This document shows positions 1 to 12,400 of a DNA stretch of 64,000 nt, piece by piece. The notes under the pieces are model-generated. The model searched no databases. It was not told the DNA's origin and saw nothing but the letters and a program-made list of their open reading frames with translations. The first letter of the stretch is position 1. Every line of letters begins with the position of its first letter. The DNA is from Heterobasidion occidentale (Eukaryota; Basidiomycota; Agaricomycetes; Russulales; Bondarzewiaceae): positions 62,001-126,000 of the forward strand of contig JBCAQO010000014.1 in the NCBI GenBank assembly GCA_039111635.1, given 5' to 3'. Made by a program: the position numbers and the translations under genes.

Positions 1-491
1 AGGATGTACGGACAGATGACATCTCCTATACAAACTGACGCTACCATTCTTAATTAGTGATCACTCGTCGTACGACTTTCACATATGGTCGTTGTGTTTT
101 TTCGGACTTCCTGCCTCTGTTTGTGATGCAAGCGGTAGGCAGAGGGCCGTTCATATTTTCGCAGTTAGTGTACGAGGCTTCCACGCTGTTGTGAACGGTC
201 ATGTTTGCCGCGGAGATCCAGTTTGTGTTAGTGTCCTCAGTAAGGATACAATATAGTCGATGCCGAATCGATCATCTTGGATGAATCTGCTTAATCGGTA
301 CAGTACCGCTGTACAGATGCATCCTGCTTGTGTAGCGTGTTGCTCATTGAATATCCGCAAAGGATATGCTCATGCACTGTCTGATTTCCGACTTGTCCGT
401 TATGTGTCTCGGCATCTCTCGGCATGAAGCGGATGAAAAACGGAACTATGTAAAGTTCCCACGTCCTGGATGTCCCCAATTCTCTCATATC
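1..491. other. No gene recognised
   Basis: I see no convincing coding region, RNA gene or repeat here. The open frame on the + strand that begins at 366 runs into the lyase gene that follows, so part of this stretch is probably its 5' untranslated leader. Confidence 0.4.
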
Positions 492-1840
492 ATGTCTCAC
501 TCGCAGCTCCTCCCATTGCCTTCTGCAAGCATTCAAAATGCATTTACAACTTCAAACTTGCTGTCTCGCACATCAGTCCCTCACGGTATCTCCCTAACAC
601 CACTCACTGATGCCGCACTGGGCGTCCACAAGCTCTCACACCCGCATATACTCACACACCGCGTGGTGTGTCCTCCCGTTTCACATATTGCCGCCGCAAA
701 CGCGACTACAGCGGCGTCAAGTGTGCAAGATGCGAATGATCAGGAGGCTTGGGAGGCAATTTATCCAAGAGGTAGTATCAATCCCGCAGGCGCAGTCAAA
801 GGTGGGTTTTTTTTATTTAGGCGGACCGGAAGACTTTCAAGCGCGCTTGATGCGCGAAGGGGCAGAGGAAGTATTAATGGCATACGAGGTGATGTTTGAA
901 GAGGGTTGGGAGTGGGCGAAAGGAGGCAAATTGCCTGGGATCTGTGAGTGCGATCTTCTTCTCGTTTGGCACCCTCTAAACGATTTACTTGATGTGTTTG
1001 ACTAGATGGCGGGATCGGCGACGCGGCATACGGATGCTCAGGCGGACGCAAAGATGCACGCTGCAAGTGTTTTGACTTGCGTTTGATGTGGCGGTGCGCC
1101 TTTTTTCTCCCGCTTTTCTTTCTCTCCTTTATTTCCTTCCCTGATCGTACAACCGCCGTGACTTTTATTTTCTGTCTCTTGTAGAGAAAATGGTGCTGGC
1201 GAGCTTTATGCTTATCTGCCGCTCACGCCCACCAACGCTGAACGTCTGCTTCGCGTCCCTCCCACGTCGCACGAGAACACCGACTATGGTTTCTCGGTCG
1301 GACGCGGCGCATGGCAGTTTCAGTCTGGCAGATGGCATTGCGTTGTAATTCGAGTGAAGATGAATAATGTTGGTCGGGAGAACGGTGCGTGTCCCTCATG
1401 TACCGTCTTTTTTTTGCATCTTCGGTAGAGATGGCCAGAAAGAGTTTTGGGCGCTCATAAACCACGCGTTCGAAGGCGAGGTAGAGGTCTTCATAGATGG
1501 CACGTCTGTGCTGCGTGCAACGAGTCTTGTATTACGCGACGATCCGACGTCGAGAATTAGAGGCATGCATTTCCAAACGTTTTTCGGAGGTGTGTCCATT
1601 TCTATCTCCTCGCCGTACATCAGTAACCATATCCTTGGAATCAATCATATACTAATTCATTATACTACGGACCTGACCACCCTCTCATCATTTTTGACAT
1701 AATGTGCGCTTCAACGCACAGGCAACAAGCCAGACTGGGCATCCCCGAAAGACCAGCGCGCCTGGTTTGCCTCCATCACAGGTGCCATTGTCCTACCTGA
1801 GCCCGAGGCACATCATACGAGACAGAATGATGAGCTGTAG
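492..1840 (+). CDS. Polysaccharide lyase 14-like protein, one-base frame slip
   Basis: Resembles the catalytic domain of fungal PL14 (alginate/glucuronan-type) lyases, which are normally secreted and cleave uronate polymers by beta-elimination. Recognisable blocks in order are EAWEAIYPRGSINPAG, YLGGPEDF, GWEWAKGGKLPGI, YGCSGG, CFDLRLMWR, GRWHCVVIRVKMN, GQKEFWALI and GMHFQTFFGG. They join through four GT-AG introns (944-1005, 1094-1184, 1385-1430, 1590-1721) in matching phases; the stop is TAG at 1838. The start at 492 is the first plausible Met in the N-terminal frame. I see no clear signal peptide, so an upstream exon may be missing. At 807-814 a run of eight T shifts the frame: seven T would keep the lyase frame open. 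This is either a real lesion or a homopolymer error. Family assignment is from recalled motif order. Confidence 0.65.
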
Positions 1841-2269
1841 GCTCATAACAGCGCCCTCTGTTGGGTAGTACCGTGCATTTGTTCTATGTACATTCGAGCT
1901 TATCTGTGACGCTTGAAAATTGACCATGCTTCCATCATATGGTGAGAGATCGGCCAATCTACAGGAGTGTTGGGCGTTGGTGGCGATTCCCGTCGGACTC
2001 TCAACATGCACCTTGCTTCATGCCTTGAATGCCACTATAGCACCGGTCCGGCCTTTGTTCACAAAATTCGATATGTGGCAAGTAGCAGGAGGTAATGTGT
2101 CACCGATGAAGGTGGCGTGAGCCGAATGCTTCAATACACGTGGGGACGGGTCCTGTGGACGCGGCGACCTACCAGTCGCCACACATTCAATCGTCTTCTT
2201 TAAAACCAACCATCACATCCTCTCTCTCGCTCTACATCATCAGCTCCTTCACTGCAGTCTACTCCAGCA

Positions 2270-3712
2270 TGACCGGGTCCAGCATCAGCGAGCACTCCGC
2301 GCTGCTGGAAGAACGCATCGATCGCGCACTGGAACAGGTAGAGCGCACGCGCGACGCGACTGATATTTTACAGATCATCCTTGGCGACATACGAGACGAA
2401 GTGCGCGCGCTGCGCGATAGCTCTGAATTGGAAAATGACGTGTGCGTGGAACGCGATGCTCTCCTCGCAGAACGGGACGCATTGCTGACGGAGCGGGACG
2501 CACTGCTCGCGGAGCTCACGCATATGGAAGCATTTGTGGCAAATGGGACGTCGAGGATGGACGGTCTTGGTGGACAGAAGGGTTCGGTGAATCAGGAGAG
2601 GGAGGTGGATGCTATGGTGAGTTATGAAGACCGTGAGCATTTGTATAGGGGAAATCATTCTGATCCCGTTGAATAGAAAGGAGCTTCGACTTCCGTGAAG
2701 CGGACCCAAAACAGTGCAGACATGCACCCAGCAAAGAGAGCAAGGCTTGCAGAACAAAACGTAGATCTATTTCGTAGTTGGTTTTGATCAAGGGGTTTTA
2801 CTAACACTTATGTTCCAATCATCAGAAAATGCCTTACAACCGCCCTCAAAGCGATGCAGGCAGCCTATCTGCACCTGAACCAGTTCAGTAGCCCTCTGCA
2901 ATCTCCTTTCACTCACTTACTCACGGTACATACCAGCCTCCCCAGACTTCACGAGCGGATGGACGGAGCTCAAGGTTTTATGGACTTCAACAAGCTGGCT
3001 TGCGTGCCGTTTCTATGTCGCTCACAGGGAGTGCGGAATGGCCACCAAAGCGAGAAAGAGCATTCTCTGTGGCAGATCATGGATACGCTAACCGTACTTC
3101 TTTCGCAAACAAGGATCATGCTTCTCGTGATACCAGAGAAGAAGCGAGTAGCAGATTGTCTGAGGATTTCAGCGGAAAAAAACCTCCCGGTGTGTTTTTG
3201 CGCTTGCTTCTGAGCACATCGCAACATCTTGACTGACTCAGAAATTAGAACTGTCCCCGTTATGGCTCACAGACACTTCACTTGGTGACCGCCGCGGCTG
3301 CGTCGTGCGTATCAGTGGAACACGCGGGGCGTGGTGGGACGGAGAGAAAGAGGGTATGCAGGGCGTCATCGAAGGTATACAAGACGCCCGGTCTGCTCAG
3401 ATGTCAAGCACAGCGACCGTCCGTCTCGATCAATCTGCCAAGAGCTCCAACTCAAAACATAAAGTGGAGGACGAAGACGAGGACGAGCTACAAGTCCTCA
3501 CGGTGCCGGTGCAGTACTTAGTGCCGGTCCCGCCCACAAAATCCGCATCCGCGATCGTGCTCATGGGTAAGTGGAGGGGAATGGTTGTGACTGCTGTGCA
3601 GAGGGCCAAAGGTGCTGATCCTGGTGAGGATGGTGAAAAATGGGTCGTTACGAGGGATGGAAAGCAATTTGAGAACATACTCACGGTGATGCTGGTGACT
3701 AGACGGGTGTAA
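2270..3712 (+). CDS. Coiled-coil protein with basic NLS and Spt5-like C-terminal region
   Basis: Proposed multi-exon gene. Exon 1 (start 2270, preceded by a C/T-rich leader) gives a heptad-rich coiled coil with the repeat ERDALLAERDALLTERDALL. After an intron at about 2614-2676 comes a basic PAKRARL nuclear-localisation-like motif, then a short exon from about 2829. The next intron is probably 2884-2937 (54 bp), giving a PEPPPQTSR junction. Exon 4 ends at GKKPP before an intron at about 3190-3240. The last exon reads PLWLTDTSLGDRRGCVVRI, a long acidic linker (VEDEDEDELQ), then YLVPVPPTK and VLMGKWRGMVV, and stops at 3712. The W..GCVVRI / YLVPV / VLMGKWRG order is like the KOW-rich C-terminus of the elongation factor Spt5 and Spt5-like proteins common in basidiomycetes. 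That resemblance is by eye only. Exon borders are approximate. Confidence 0.45.
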
Positions 3713-4645
3713 GGAATTTTCAGTCCGGTTTGACTCTATGTTTTGCTCTTGTCGTTTTTGTTTTCTCATTTGCTTTGTATATGCATCGTGACTATACCTT
3801 TCGCAGTCCCGTGTTGCAATTCGAGCGGAATGTGCTATAACAGCGCCTACGACGCGGAGGTAGTCAGCTTGTGGACCTGCATTTTGATTTCCTCTCTTCA
3901 ACGAGACAAAAGCGGTCATTTCATGTAGGACTAACAAACACCTACAGCGCGTATCTTGACTACATTATCGTTGAATAGAATGAGTGCTACCTCCCTCTCA
4001 GGCCTCGAGCTTCAGCAACAACGAAGGACTTAAATAATTTTGAATGATAGCAAAGGGTAAACCTAACCATACGCCTGAGCATGATTGAAGATGCCTCTCT
4101 CATCCTCTCACGATGCTTATTTTCAGAATATGCACTGAGATAAGGCAGGTCTTTACGACGGCGTTCCAATCTTCGATGGATGCCTCAAGATCATCTCAAG
4201 CAATCACATCGCTAAGGCGATGCTTTATGCAACTCTCATCCGCTTTTTGCTGTTTCATCATGGCCATCACGGTCGCTTACTAGTTGCTTACTTCAATCTG
4301 GACGTGCATTGACGACACGTCGATTTTCTCCCACATTCAAAAGGCATGCTTCAGTGACTTCTTCTGCACGTGTTGATTATACGCGCATTCACTACGAGCG
4401 CTCATGTTTTCGGTCTTTCATGCCCGATTGCGATCGTGGGCGATGTGCACGTTTTTAGAAGGCTATTGACACCGGCGGTTACAGTTAGAGCGCGTCTAAG
4501 AAAATTCCCGACAGTCTCTTGTGATGTGTCCAATTTATGGTACGTGCTTCGCCCACAATGGACTGTTATGGTCATCACATATGGGCGTCGCCTCCATGAA
4601 AACACGTGAATATCCAAAATGGTGCTCATTATCCCAGATGTGGCG
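3713..4645. other. Intergenic region, no gene recognised
   Basis: Only short, overlapping open frames without family signatures occur here. The region separates the ends of two convergent genes, so it probably holds both 3' untranslated regions. Confidence 0.4.
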
Positions 4646-5986
4646 TCAAATATTCTTGATGGTGAAAGACGATGGAGGATGCGTCCAGATTCTGCCAAAT
4701 TGCTTCTTCAGCACCATATCCATTCCCATTACCCTCGTCACACGACACCGTGTCCGCCATCGCGACCAGCTCTCCTTCGAATAATCCTCCACGCGCATCC
4801 AAATGTCCGCGGTCCTCTCTTGTTCTTCCGCGCTTGCTAACCACCACTGATAATAAAACCATGAGCTCCCACAGGCGCCTAGAGGTGTCTCCGAGTTGTC
4901 TGGCACGCCCTTGTGCGCTGGCGCTTCTCGATCAAACAGCCATACAGTCGCGAAACGTGATGGAAAGAGGAAAATCAAGGCATTGATCAATGTCTGATCC
5001 TTGCCCACGAACATATTCCGTGACAGATATTCGTCATGGTAGCTGTAATAAATGTGCCGGTAAGATGTGATGGCAGCAGGCGTCCCACCGAAGAAAGACC
5101 CTGGGGATATCTATGATCAGCATCGCATTCACCTTTTTTCGTCTTCGAAGTAGAAGTTCTACTTACCTTCGCTGAAATCTATGTCGACAGGGCCTAAGTC
5201 CTCCTTCCACGCGCCCAGACTGTGGTCAGGCATCCACCACATTGGGATGAATATGATATCCTCTTTAGGAACACGATTCAGCATAGAAGCCATCTCGAAC
5301 ACCTCATCGACCCTCCTGCCGTCCGGCCACGCCGCCAACGCATGCTCATCCCGAAAACTTCCTGCATCGTTCCAGAACGCATAGTCGTACTCTGCGGAAC
5401 CTCTAGCATTTTTGACGCCTTCGTCCAGGAAGAATGCCTTCGCAGACCACACTGCATATAACTCAGGTGAGTGTCGAAACGCCTCACGGTCCCAAGCGTG
5501 CATCTCCTCGTAACGGGACTCGAGTCCGCGCAAGGGTGGGATGTCGAAAGGTGTGGAAAAGGACGTGTTGATAGTTATGGGGAGATCGCCTCGAAGGGAT
5601 CGTATCATAGGAGCGATATCTGGGGGACAGAAGAAATAGATTTCAGTTGTGATAGGCGCGAGGAAGCGCGCAAGCCAGGCAGAGTAGTCGTCCATGGGAT
5701 GCTTAGACTTCGCGAGAGGGAAAAAGCTAGAGACGATCAAGATATGCGAGTCCTGTCCCGAGATGTGTTCAAGCGCTGTATAAGGGTCTTTGGAAAGTAG
5801 GTTGATGAAGGGGTCGAGGATAGTCATGAAACGAACATGAGAGTGAAAAGATAGGAAGATGATAAAGGAGAGGATGATCGTGCAGCATACGACGACATAA
5901 ACTCCCCATCTCATGCGTTTAGCATGGACAAGCATGTTTTCAAGGTCAAGCGCTAGAGGGCGTAGTCGGCGGGGGCAAAAAGACAC
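4646..5986 (-). CDS. HtrL/YibB-type glycosyltransferase-like membrane protein
   Basis: Two exons, 5167-5986 and 4646-5100, with a 66-bp GT-AG intron. The splice joins DFSE to GSFFGGTPAAITSYRH in frame. Residues about 27-47 form one hydrophobic segment after a basic N-terminus, suggesting a type II membrane protein of the secretory pathway. The body matches the HtrL_YibB/WlaTC-type family: LIVSSFFPL near residue 85, SPELYAVWSAKAFFLDEG, YAFWNDAGSFRDE, IIFIPMWWMPDH, GSFFGGTP, then DEYLSRNMFVGKDQTLIN and the aromatic WFYYQWWLA. The family is fold-related to glycosyltransferases and found in bacteria, animals and fungi; the substrate is unknown. About 425 aa in all. The Met at 5986 is the first in frame; an internal Met (ENMLVHAKRM) is an alternative start that keeps the membrane segment. 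Confidence 0.7.
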
Positions 5987-6349
5987 TGAAGGCAGCCTGG
6001 GGGTGTTTTATTTAAGGTTACCTAAGCCAACCGGTCGCATGGCGCGCCGTAGCCGCGCAGTGTATCCCAGCCTCGGCCAATCGAACACCTAATGCGGACA
6101 ATCAGCATGGGAACTTAGATTCATCCATTTGATAGCCTTATATATACAGGCGCTACACGGTTACACACAGCACGGGGATGCATGGGAATAAACAACTTAC
6201 TTCAAGGTAGGCAGCCAACCGACGTCCCAAAGTCTCGATGTGGATGCCCAAGTTGTGCCAGTAGATTAGCTTCGGAGGACGAAGGATATCATTTCACGTT
6301 GCAGCATCCTGCAAGAAGACGTACGCTTGAGCCAAGCTATCTAAAATGT
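5987..6349. other. Intergenic region upstream of the HtrL-like gene
   Basis: No gene seen. An AT-rich stretch with TATATATAC at about 6138 lies roughly 150 bp upstream of the HtrL-like start on its own strand's 5' side and could be promoter sequence; this is weak. Confidence 0.3.
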
Positions 6350-8800
6350 TCAAGGGTATCGCACTGCGCATTGGGATCTTCGACTTCTTCGCGGGCCGGA
6401 GAAACCTCCAGCTTCTGGATCGGACGGTACGAAGTCATCCTGCGAGTTTGGGTCGTTCGACTCTGAATCGCTCGCTTCGCCGCCGTTATGAATCTGAGCT
6501 TGAGGAGCTGGCGGATAATGAGTCGGCACTTCCATGGGCATCCCGCCACCATCTCGAGCGTGACTGGGAGTGGTCTTTGACCACGCAGGATATCTTGACA
6601 TCAAGTTCTCCTGAAAATCGGCGTCGTATCCTAGAGGCCGAAGAGTCAGAACATTCAGAGTCTATGGATAGAAACAGATGAGTCTGAGTCTATCAATTCA
6701 GACGACACGCTCTCGAACGCACTTCATCTCCACTATCCAGTGCATTAGGATGTCTTGCACTGTAACCGACTTTTCGGACGATTTGACCTCTGCAAGGACT
6801 GCACTATCCGTAATCTGGGCTTGTCTCTTGCGCAAGTAGATACGAGCCCGCATGTGTGTATAGCATACCCACGTCTGGGGCTGCAGGATAGCTTTTCCCC
6901 ATTCGGCGCGTGTCTACAAGGGGGATATTAGGTTTGCGGCTTACGGTAATCACCAATTTATAGGCGAGTGGAATAGATTAGACACACACCTTTGGAGGTA
7001 GTGTAGCAAATTCCACTGGGGAGAGCGGCTTCTCGTTCTTTTCAATCAAATAATAGCCTGCGTAGACCCACAAAGCCTCGTCTTTAGCCCGGAGGAATAG
7101 AGACCGGTGAGGGTCATCGAGGAGCTCCAACCGATTAGCTATAATGGTACCTGCGGCGCCCGGGTACGCAGGCAAGCCAGGATTCTGGACACGCTGTGGA
7201 AAAACGACCTGACGTAGCTGCGAGTTGGGTATATTGCGTTCTGATTTGATTTTTCCGATGAGCGATTGTGGACTGAGACCGTAGTGCTTGGCAAGAAATT
7301 TACGGGACACGAAGGGAGCGTAGACATGGGACGGTGATGAGAATACGCGGGAAACTTCGACGGGATCGAAAGACGAGACGCGAGATTCTAAGGAGATGGG
7401 AATTTCGCGCACATCGAACATATCCCGAAACCGCTGAATAGTGGGGGATGCACAACGCGCCAACTGATTAGCCGCTGAAGAGCTCGCTACCGCTGATACT
7501 GAGTGCAGGTTCTGTCCCCAATTCTGTCCCCAGATGAATAAAGCACTTAGAGGCAAGGAAAAATAGGACGTACCAATATCAACCTAACCCGCGAAATTGT
7601 GGAGGCCTTTTGTTTTCCCTTTGAATCTTGAGACACAGTGCCCTGGTAAATATAATCAACACCTTCACCTCTTGTTTGAGGAGCATACAAACACACGTAC
7701 AGGTAATCTCAATACTGAGCTACTAGCCAGTTTGCGTCGCTTGATCTCCTTGTCATCGATGTCGGTCTGCGATATCCTCTGCGCGAGATGTTTAAATATC
7801 ACACACGTGTGGGATATTCTTTGTTGATTGTCCTACCTTACGTGCTGGTACATCAAACTCGATTTTCGGCACAACGACCTTGCAATGCCTTGTCTGATAT
7901 GAGGAAGACGCGTTTTTAAGTGCGGCGTGGCTTTCATCATCGCTAGAACTGTCGAAACCCTCCGATTCGAGGATCTGGCAGAGACAGCATGAGCCAGATT
8001 GCACATAGATAGGAAAAGCTCCATGTTTCTCACAGATGTTGTGTGTTGGACGGAAGCTCTTCAAAAGTCTTGGGCCGCTGCCAACGGAGTGCCAGATCTG
8101 TGTTCTCGGCGCGTAGGGCTTGTAGCTGGGCTTGTCCCTGTACATTTTTGGCCCAAAGGTCCGTGACCTGAACGGTCTCTGCTGCATACTTGCCCTTAAG
8201 ATTATCAAGTTCATCAGTCAGGCGGCTGCGCTCTGCGCGGGATGACTCGATTTCGGCAACCGACATCTGATGCTGGGTACGAACGAGTTTGATCTCTGTC
8301 TGGATGCGTTGGTTCTCTGCAGTCAAACCGTCCGTCTTAAGGCAATGTTCCTCGACTTGCCGCCGAAGATCATCAGCTTCTGATCTTGAATGATTCATTT
8401 TCGCAAGCTGCTGCTTGTCTGCGGTGCTGATTGCGCTCAGTCTCTCCATTTCATGCCGCACAGTATTCTGATTTCCTTCAGTAAGGCAAACCTGGGACCA
8501 TCGCTCATGTAGACTCACCAGTTCATGATCTTTACCCGCTACCTTCTTCCGCAGTCGCTCCGCCTCCATCTCCATGTCTGCTGCTTCGCGACAAAAGCCC
8601 CCACGTTCATGACGGGCCTTCTCAAGGTCCTCTCGGTAAGCCGCTTCTGAGGAATTGTGTTCATCTCTTGCGTTTAGTACATGCTGTCGAATTTGATCAA
8701 TAGTTCGATGCGCATCTTGGAGATCATCCTTGAGCAATGCATTGCTTGAACGCAAGTCCTGGATGATAGTGAGATTTGGCTCCATGGTGGACGCAGACAT
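6350..8800 (-). CDS. Coiled-coil protein with DUF6697-like domain, paralogue 1
   Basis: Best preserved of three paralogues here. Exon 1 (8800 to about 8050) codes for a long coiled coil with repeated E/K/Q heptads such as DELDNLKGKYAAETVQ. A second exon reads ILESEGFDSSSDDE; small exons with a basic KEIKRRKLA motif follow. The large exon (about 7525-6990) carries RKFLAKHYGLSPQSL, GLPAYPGAAGTI and ALWVYAGYYLIEKN. The next (about 6912 down) reads AEWGKAILQPQTWVCYTH, ARIYLRKRQ and VTVQDILMHW. The last starts NVLTLRPLGYDADFQEN and ends in an acidic tail at 6350. The YPG, WxYxGxYxL and WGxA/RxYLRKR order matches the DUF6697 domain common in Agaricomycete hypothetical proteins; function unknown. 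The splice between the coil and the ILESEG exon is unclear, because no good donor fits the required phase. Exon borders are approximate. Confidence 0.6.
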
Positions 8801-9017
8801 GCTGTCGCGAAACTACGACAAGAACTGGGTATAAGGGAGAGGACCGCACTTTTTGAAATGAGAGGTAGAGTCGATATGCGCTTGGGGAGTCGCTAACAGC
8901 TTGGGGAGATCTAGAGGAGCTCCCAGCTGCGACCCAGCCATTTACTGAGTCCCGGTTGCGAGTCGCGACGAGGGAGCAATAAATACTCTGGAATTAGTAT
9001 ATGCTTGTTTTGGTATA

Positions 9018-9102
9018 GGGCACATGGTGTAGTTGGTTTATCACGCTCGCTTAGCATCGAACTGTCTGCGAGAGGTGTCCGGTTCAATTCCGGATGTGTC
9101 CA
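9018..9102 (+). tRNA. tRNA-Ala(AGC) with a short anticodon-loop intron
   Basis: Folds as a complete cloverleaf: acceptor GGGCACA/TGTGTCC, D arm with GTG..CAC and the GG pair, anticodon stem CTCGC/GCGAG, anticodon AGC in a TTAGCA..T loop, variable AGGTG, and T arm TCCGG-TTCAATT-CCGGA. A 10-nt insert sits one base 3' of the anticodon, the usual place for nuclear tRNA introns. The discriminator is A (9102), followed at once by TTTT, a Pol III terminator. Acceptor pair 3 is G-U. Confidence 0.93.
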
Positions 9103-9466
9103 TTTTCATTCGGTGAAGCTAGAGGAAACTTATGCACCAACTGTTTTCGAAACCTCTTCCGCTGACTTTGACTTTGCCTAATCAGGTATGGGCGTGTTTT
9201 CTCGGAGCCCTGGACTTGGCCTGATCGATCGTTGAATAGATCAACAATGTGGGAATCTGTGGGAATTTGCAGCTCTGATATCTTCTTCCGAGATAGTAGT
9301 GTCCTCATTGCTTTGTGAGTCCCTGCTCATATCTATCTTATTGGAACATGCTTAATATACAATCTAGACTACCTAATTGCAGTATTCCATCGACTCAATC
9401 AACGACCAGTGAATACTCCATTCTGGGCTGGGCTGACATGGAATTCCAGACTCGTCATCGAACCTC

Positions 9467-12400
9467 ATGTCTCGCATCTCAGTGCTTGAAGACAATCTTC
9501 GAGACGCACATAGAGACATCGCATCTTTGGAAAGCCAGTTAAGCCATGCGCAAAACAATATTCTCAACCTTGAGTCTATCCACCATGATGAAGTTGTGCG
9601 GTTGCAAAAGGAGCACTCTATGCAGATAACGTGCCTCCAGGATGACACTCGGCGGCAGATATTTCGCATTACAGATGATCTCAAGGTAGCGCTGATGAGC
9701 GTGCACCCACGCTAGGGTCCGAGGGAGGTATTCGGGAAGCTTTGGGGAGATACCGAACAGCGCTAGACAAGTACCGAAGACGCCGACTTTTACCGAACAC
9801 GGTCGGTCCCTACCCGACCGACGACAAGCCACCGAAGGACGTTCGGCAGCACTTGGGTCAGTTCGCCCACACTTCACGTACTTACCATGACCGCATAGGA
9901 GTGTTACGATAAGTGTTTACGAGATCGGAGCCAGTATTCCGTATCGGCCGATGTCCTCCGTGAGTCGGTCGGTCCTTATCGCTTATCTTCCCGACTTCCG
10001 CATGGTTGGTCAAACGCGATCTTGCACCATTCCTTGGCCACCCTGGTCGTACGATACCTCTTCTTTATTTTTCATGGTTCTCCAACGCCTGTTCATACCC
10101 TACGCTCGGGCGACGGATCCCGAACGTTCGGGATTTCGACATCACTGATTACCTTTTACCTTATCACCTTCGGAACCCATATGGACATCTCACCTACCTT
10201 CTTATCTTCTCTGATCGCTGGGGCTTGGCGCCCATTCGACATCTACTCTCATTTCGGGTTCGATATTTTACTTAGGGGCTCTGTTTACTATAAAAACCTA
10301 CATACAACTCTGGAATAAACCAGCTTTCGCACCCCACAGTTCAGAGCTCATTCGCACTCGTCTCAACCATCGAAATCGTCTTCGTCGACTTCCGAAAACT
10401 TGTCATCCTCGTCGTTCGGCCTTGTTCGTGTTCGTACTCGTCTCTTCGCTCGTACCCCTCGTCCTCCCTTGTATATTGTCAGAGTCCTGTGTGGCTCTTG
10501 AAGCACGTAGTTGTCGGTCGCGACACTACCTTCTCGTTACCGACCGAATCCCCGACTTAACCGACCGAACGTTCGGTCGGTGTTCGGCGCAGTCCCGAAA
10601 CCGTTCGGGCACTATAATCTCACACTCCTCGCTGCTTCTCAGTACGCCATCAATTTCTAAAGTCATCACTAACAATTCCTTGTGTATTAGATACTAGCTC
10701 CAGCACCCCCTGCATTAGAGGTTGTTTTGGTGTTGTGCTCGGCACTTAGAGCCACCTCTAGCGTATCAGCGCGCAAATCACGAGATCAATTTCGCCATGT
10801 TGCCCTGCTACAGTCTGAACAGGACGGGTTGCAATGTGCTGCCACCATCGAAGCACTGACTTCGGAGAATCAGGAATTACAAGAGCAGTCATGGGCCTTC
10901 CTACATGACAACGCACATTTGCGGAATCAAGTTTCCCGTTTACTTGCAGCGGCGAAAGCAATCAGTCCCAATGGACATCCACGGAATTCAAATCAAGCAC
11001 CAGCAAGCTTGCACGACAATGATCAAGTGAAACCTCAGCCTGTGGAACCGACACAGCTCTCAAGTGTATCTCCTGCGAACGCTTGTGCTGAGTATGTGAC
11101 CCGGGGTTCTCCAACCGATACTACATCATCCCAACCTCAGAGCTTCCACGGCGACGTGTTGGAGAAGAAGAAAGACAAACCAGATGTGCCAATGTTACGA
11201 CAGCCTTTAGTTATGGATAATGGTCCAGTCCTTCAGGATGTACCTTTGGCATTAAGCAGTGACAGTCGAAAACGCGAAGCAAACAGCCCCTTGAATAATG
11301 TGAGTTGTTTTCTTTTGCAATGAACTGTCATGATTTGGATATGGTGCGGTATTCTGCTTTTATAGGAGCTCAAGTGGAAGAGAACTCCAAACTATGGCCC
11401 ATTAAATACTGCAGGACCGTTACACGTCCCCATACAGGTATCTTTCATATTATTTGATCGGGTTTTCCTACCGATATCTCAAGTCTCAACAGACCACCTT
11501 GCAATTCCTACTTTTGACGACAGCCACTGTGTGTGTACCAAAGATTGAGGCATCACACTGAAAACCTGCCAGCATATCCAGTTCAGCTCTTGGAAGTAAA
11601 CCTGCGCCCATTGGCGCTCCGCATCCAGTGCAACCCAGCATGCTGCATGAGCTGTGCTAGCTGTTTGACTACTGTGAACATCAGCAGGGGCCCGCCTCAA
11701 ACGTGGCATATGATCCTTGCGGACCCGGATATCGACCTTGGACTTCTACGAGCACCCGGTCAACCTGGCATCATTGTTTTGAACGTCGTTGATCTTCTGG
11801 CCCCGCAAGCATTTGTGCTCTGGGTCAAGTCTGGAAGTGAGGGCTGGGTGTATTATGGTGAATATTGCTTGAAGAAACAGTCTAGACTAACGTCCAACGA
11901 ATTCACGGAATTTACACTGAAGATGAGGGACCTTCAGATTTGATACGGCTTGAGTACCATCTATCCTCACGAATACAGGCCCAGCGCGCATTAGCAACAA
12001 GTATTCTTTCGTGCAGAAGTGAAAGGACATACATGATGCTGCGCGTGTTCATCAGGCTGCAGACCAATGATTTCCGATCACCTTGGAGACGCTGCAAGAA
12101 GAATTCTTGATGATCCAGAGGAACGAAGCCGGGGTGCTGACCGAAAACACTGTCATACTCGCATTGCGGGAAGGTTGAGTTGTACGTTTGTTCGGTTTCT
12201 AACAATGAATCCTGCAATGACCGCGAGTTGTCTACAGCAGCTCAACGTTCTGACACTGCAATGTATTGGCTACGACCATGCCTTTGTTCAAGACACAAAC
12301 ATCAATCCCAGCTTCTCAGAAACGAGATTCAGTGAGGTCAAACTCGCCTACACTTCCCTAGAAGCTCCAAGGAAAACACCGCCTGCAAGTAACTCAGAGG

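Noticed and set aside
1920..2120. 66-aa frame between the PL14-like and coiled-coil genes
   Set aside because: Short, no homology recognised, overlapped by frames on the other strand.
2140..2269. Upstream extension of the coiled-coil gene start to 2140
   Set aside because: The added peptide (SSSLKPTITSSLSLYIISSF) is encoded by a C/T-rich promoter-like leader; the Met at 2270 starts the coiled-coil region directly.
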